From Elusimicrobiota bacterium (GTDB lineage: Bacteria > Elusimicrobiota > Endomicrobiia > CG1-02-37-114 > JAHJSO01), in contig JAHJSO010000080.1 in NCBI GenBank assembly GCA_018830385.1, positions 1 through 5,436 of the forward strand: a stretch of 5,436 nucleotides of DNA, in the 5' to 3' direction. Shown here one piece after another: positions 5,072 through 5,436 of the stretch (the first letter of the stretch is position 1; every line of letters starts with the position of its first letter). The notes under the pieces were generated by a model. It was not told the origin of the DNA. It was given only the letters and a program-made list of their open reading frames with translations, and did no database searches. The position numbers were made by a program, and so were the translations under genes.

Positions 5072-5436
5072 TTAATGCCCAATGCCTTTTATCATGAGAA
5101 GAGCGTGAGGGATGAGGTCCAAAATGGCGGTCAAAGATTCCTTTGCCCCTTTTGGGCTGCCGGGTAAATTAATTATTATTGAGTTTCCCCTTATGGCGCT
5201 TATTCCTCTTGAAAGCACGGCATTCTTTGTTTTTTTTACGCCTTCTAACCTCATAAATTCAGATATCCCGGGAATTATCCTCTGGGATATTTTCCTTGTT
5301 GCTTCAGGAGTTACGTCTCTGGGGCCTAAACCTGTACCGCCGGTAGTAAGCACAAGGTCTATTTTTAACTCATCGCAATAATACAAAAGCTTCTCTTGTA
5401 TTAAATCTACTTCGTCGGAAACTATATCATACCGGA
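5072..5436 (-). CDS. moaB: MoaB/MogA-family molybdenum cofactor protein, 5' end beyond the window
   Basis: About 120 C-terminal residues are present. The frame is open through the window edge at 5436, so the start lies outside. The TTG at 5386 is only an internal leucine codon. The visible part begins YDIVSDEVDLIQEKL and continues into the molybdopterin-binding motif LVLTTGGTGLGPRDVTPEAT. It then has ISRGISAIRG-like and IINLPGSPKGAKESL motifs and ends MIKGIGH. These are hallmarks of the MoaB/MogA fold, which adenylylates molybdopterin before metal insertion. The complete protein would be about 160-170 residues. It is separated from the arsenic island by 143 bp containing a separate promoter. 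A functional link, for example to a molybdoenzyme, cannot be shown. MogA and MoaB cannot be told apart with certainty from this fragment. Confidence 0.9.
   Translation of the reverse strand, partial: RYDIVSDEVDLIQEKLLYYCDELKIDLVLTTGGTGLGPRDVTPEATRKISQRIIPGISEFMRLEGVKKTKNAVLSRGISAIRGNSIIINLPGSPKGAKESLTAILDLIPHALLMIKGIGH

Noticed and set aside
5045..5073. Hairpin AGGGA...TCCCT followed by a T-run on the plus strand, as a terminator
   Set aside because: The stem is only 5 bp with a 9-base loop, and the T-run follows it only in the plus direction, where there is no gene to terminate. For the minus-strand moaB transcript no U-run follows the stem.

Overview
This window carries an arsenic-detoxification island. 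Every convincing gene lies on the minus strand, so transcription runs from high to low coordinates. The content points to an anaerobic or microaerophilic, probably uncultured bacterium. The coding sequence is AT-rich, with good AGGAG-type ribosome sites and a bacterial lipobox. The island combines an Acr3 efflux pump, COG0701 permeases and an ArsEFG-like thiol-redox module, and has no visible arsR. The exact phylum cannot be fixed from the sequence. The GGGGACA/TGTCCCC repeat and the style of the insertion sequence suggest a candidate-phylum lineage such as Omnitrophota, but that is a weak inference.

Layout, in transcription order. (1) 5436-5072: 5'-truncated MoaB/MogA-family molybdenum-cofactor gene, apparently unrelated to the island. 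(2) 5071-4929: intergenic region with a TTGACA-type promoter and a perfect 12-bp palindrome over the predicted transcription start. (3) 4928-4623: a DUF134 (UPF0251) DNA-binding protein rich in cysteine, the likely local regulator. (4) 4626-3454: a COG0701 (ArsP/UPF0718-like) permease joined to it by an ATGA overlap. (5) 3328-1930: three tightly packed genes for an MTH895-type mini-thioredoxin, an ArsF-family thioredoxin-fold lipoprotein, and an ArsG/CcdA-like membrane protein. (6) 1913-1862: an inverted-repeat, polypurine/polypyrimidine element. (7) 1854-1729: the 3' third of a second DUF134 gene. (8) 1727-558: the Acr3 arsenite pump. (9) 540-379: a 53-residue Lys/Cys-rich peptide gene. (10) 388-140: a wrecked second COG0701 permease gene that has lost its middle and is cut at its 3' end. 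(11) 139-1: the left end of an IS21-like element with the first codons of its transposase.

Reading of the whole. The island looks like two related arsenic operons set head to tail, each led by a DUF134 gene and each with a COG0701 permease. The upstream operon is intact. The downstream one is decaying at both ends: its DUF134 gene is truncated beside a repeat, and its permease is deleted internally and interrupted by an IS. Acr3 and the small Cys-rich peptide survive between them. A plausible division of labour is that Acr3 extrudes inorganic arsenite, while the permease and ArsEFG-like module handle organic or aromatic arsenicals through a membrane-crossing dithiol relay. That functional picture is inferred from families and context.
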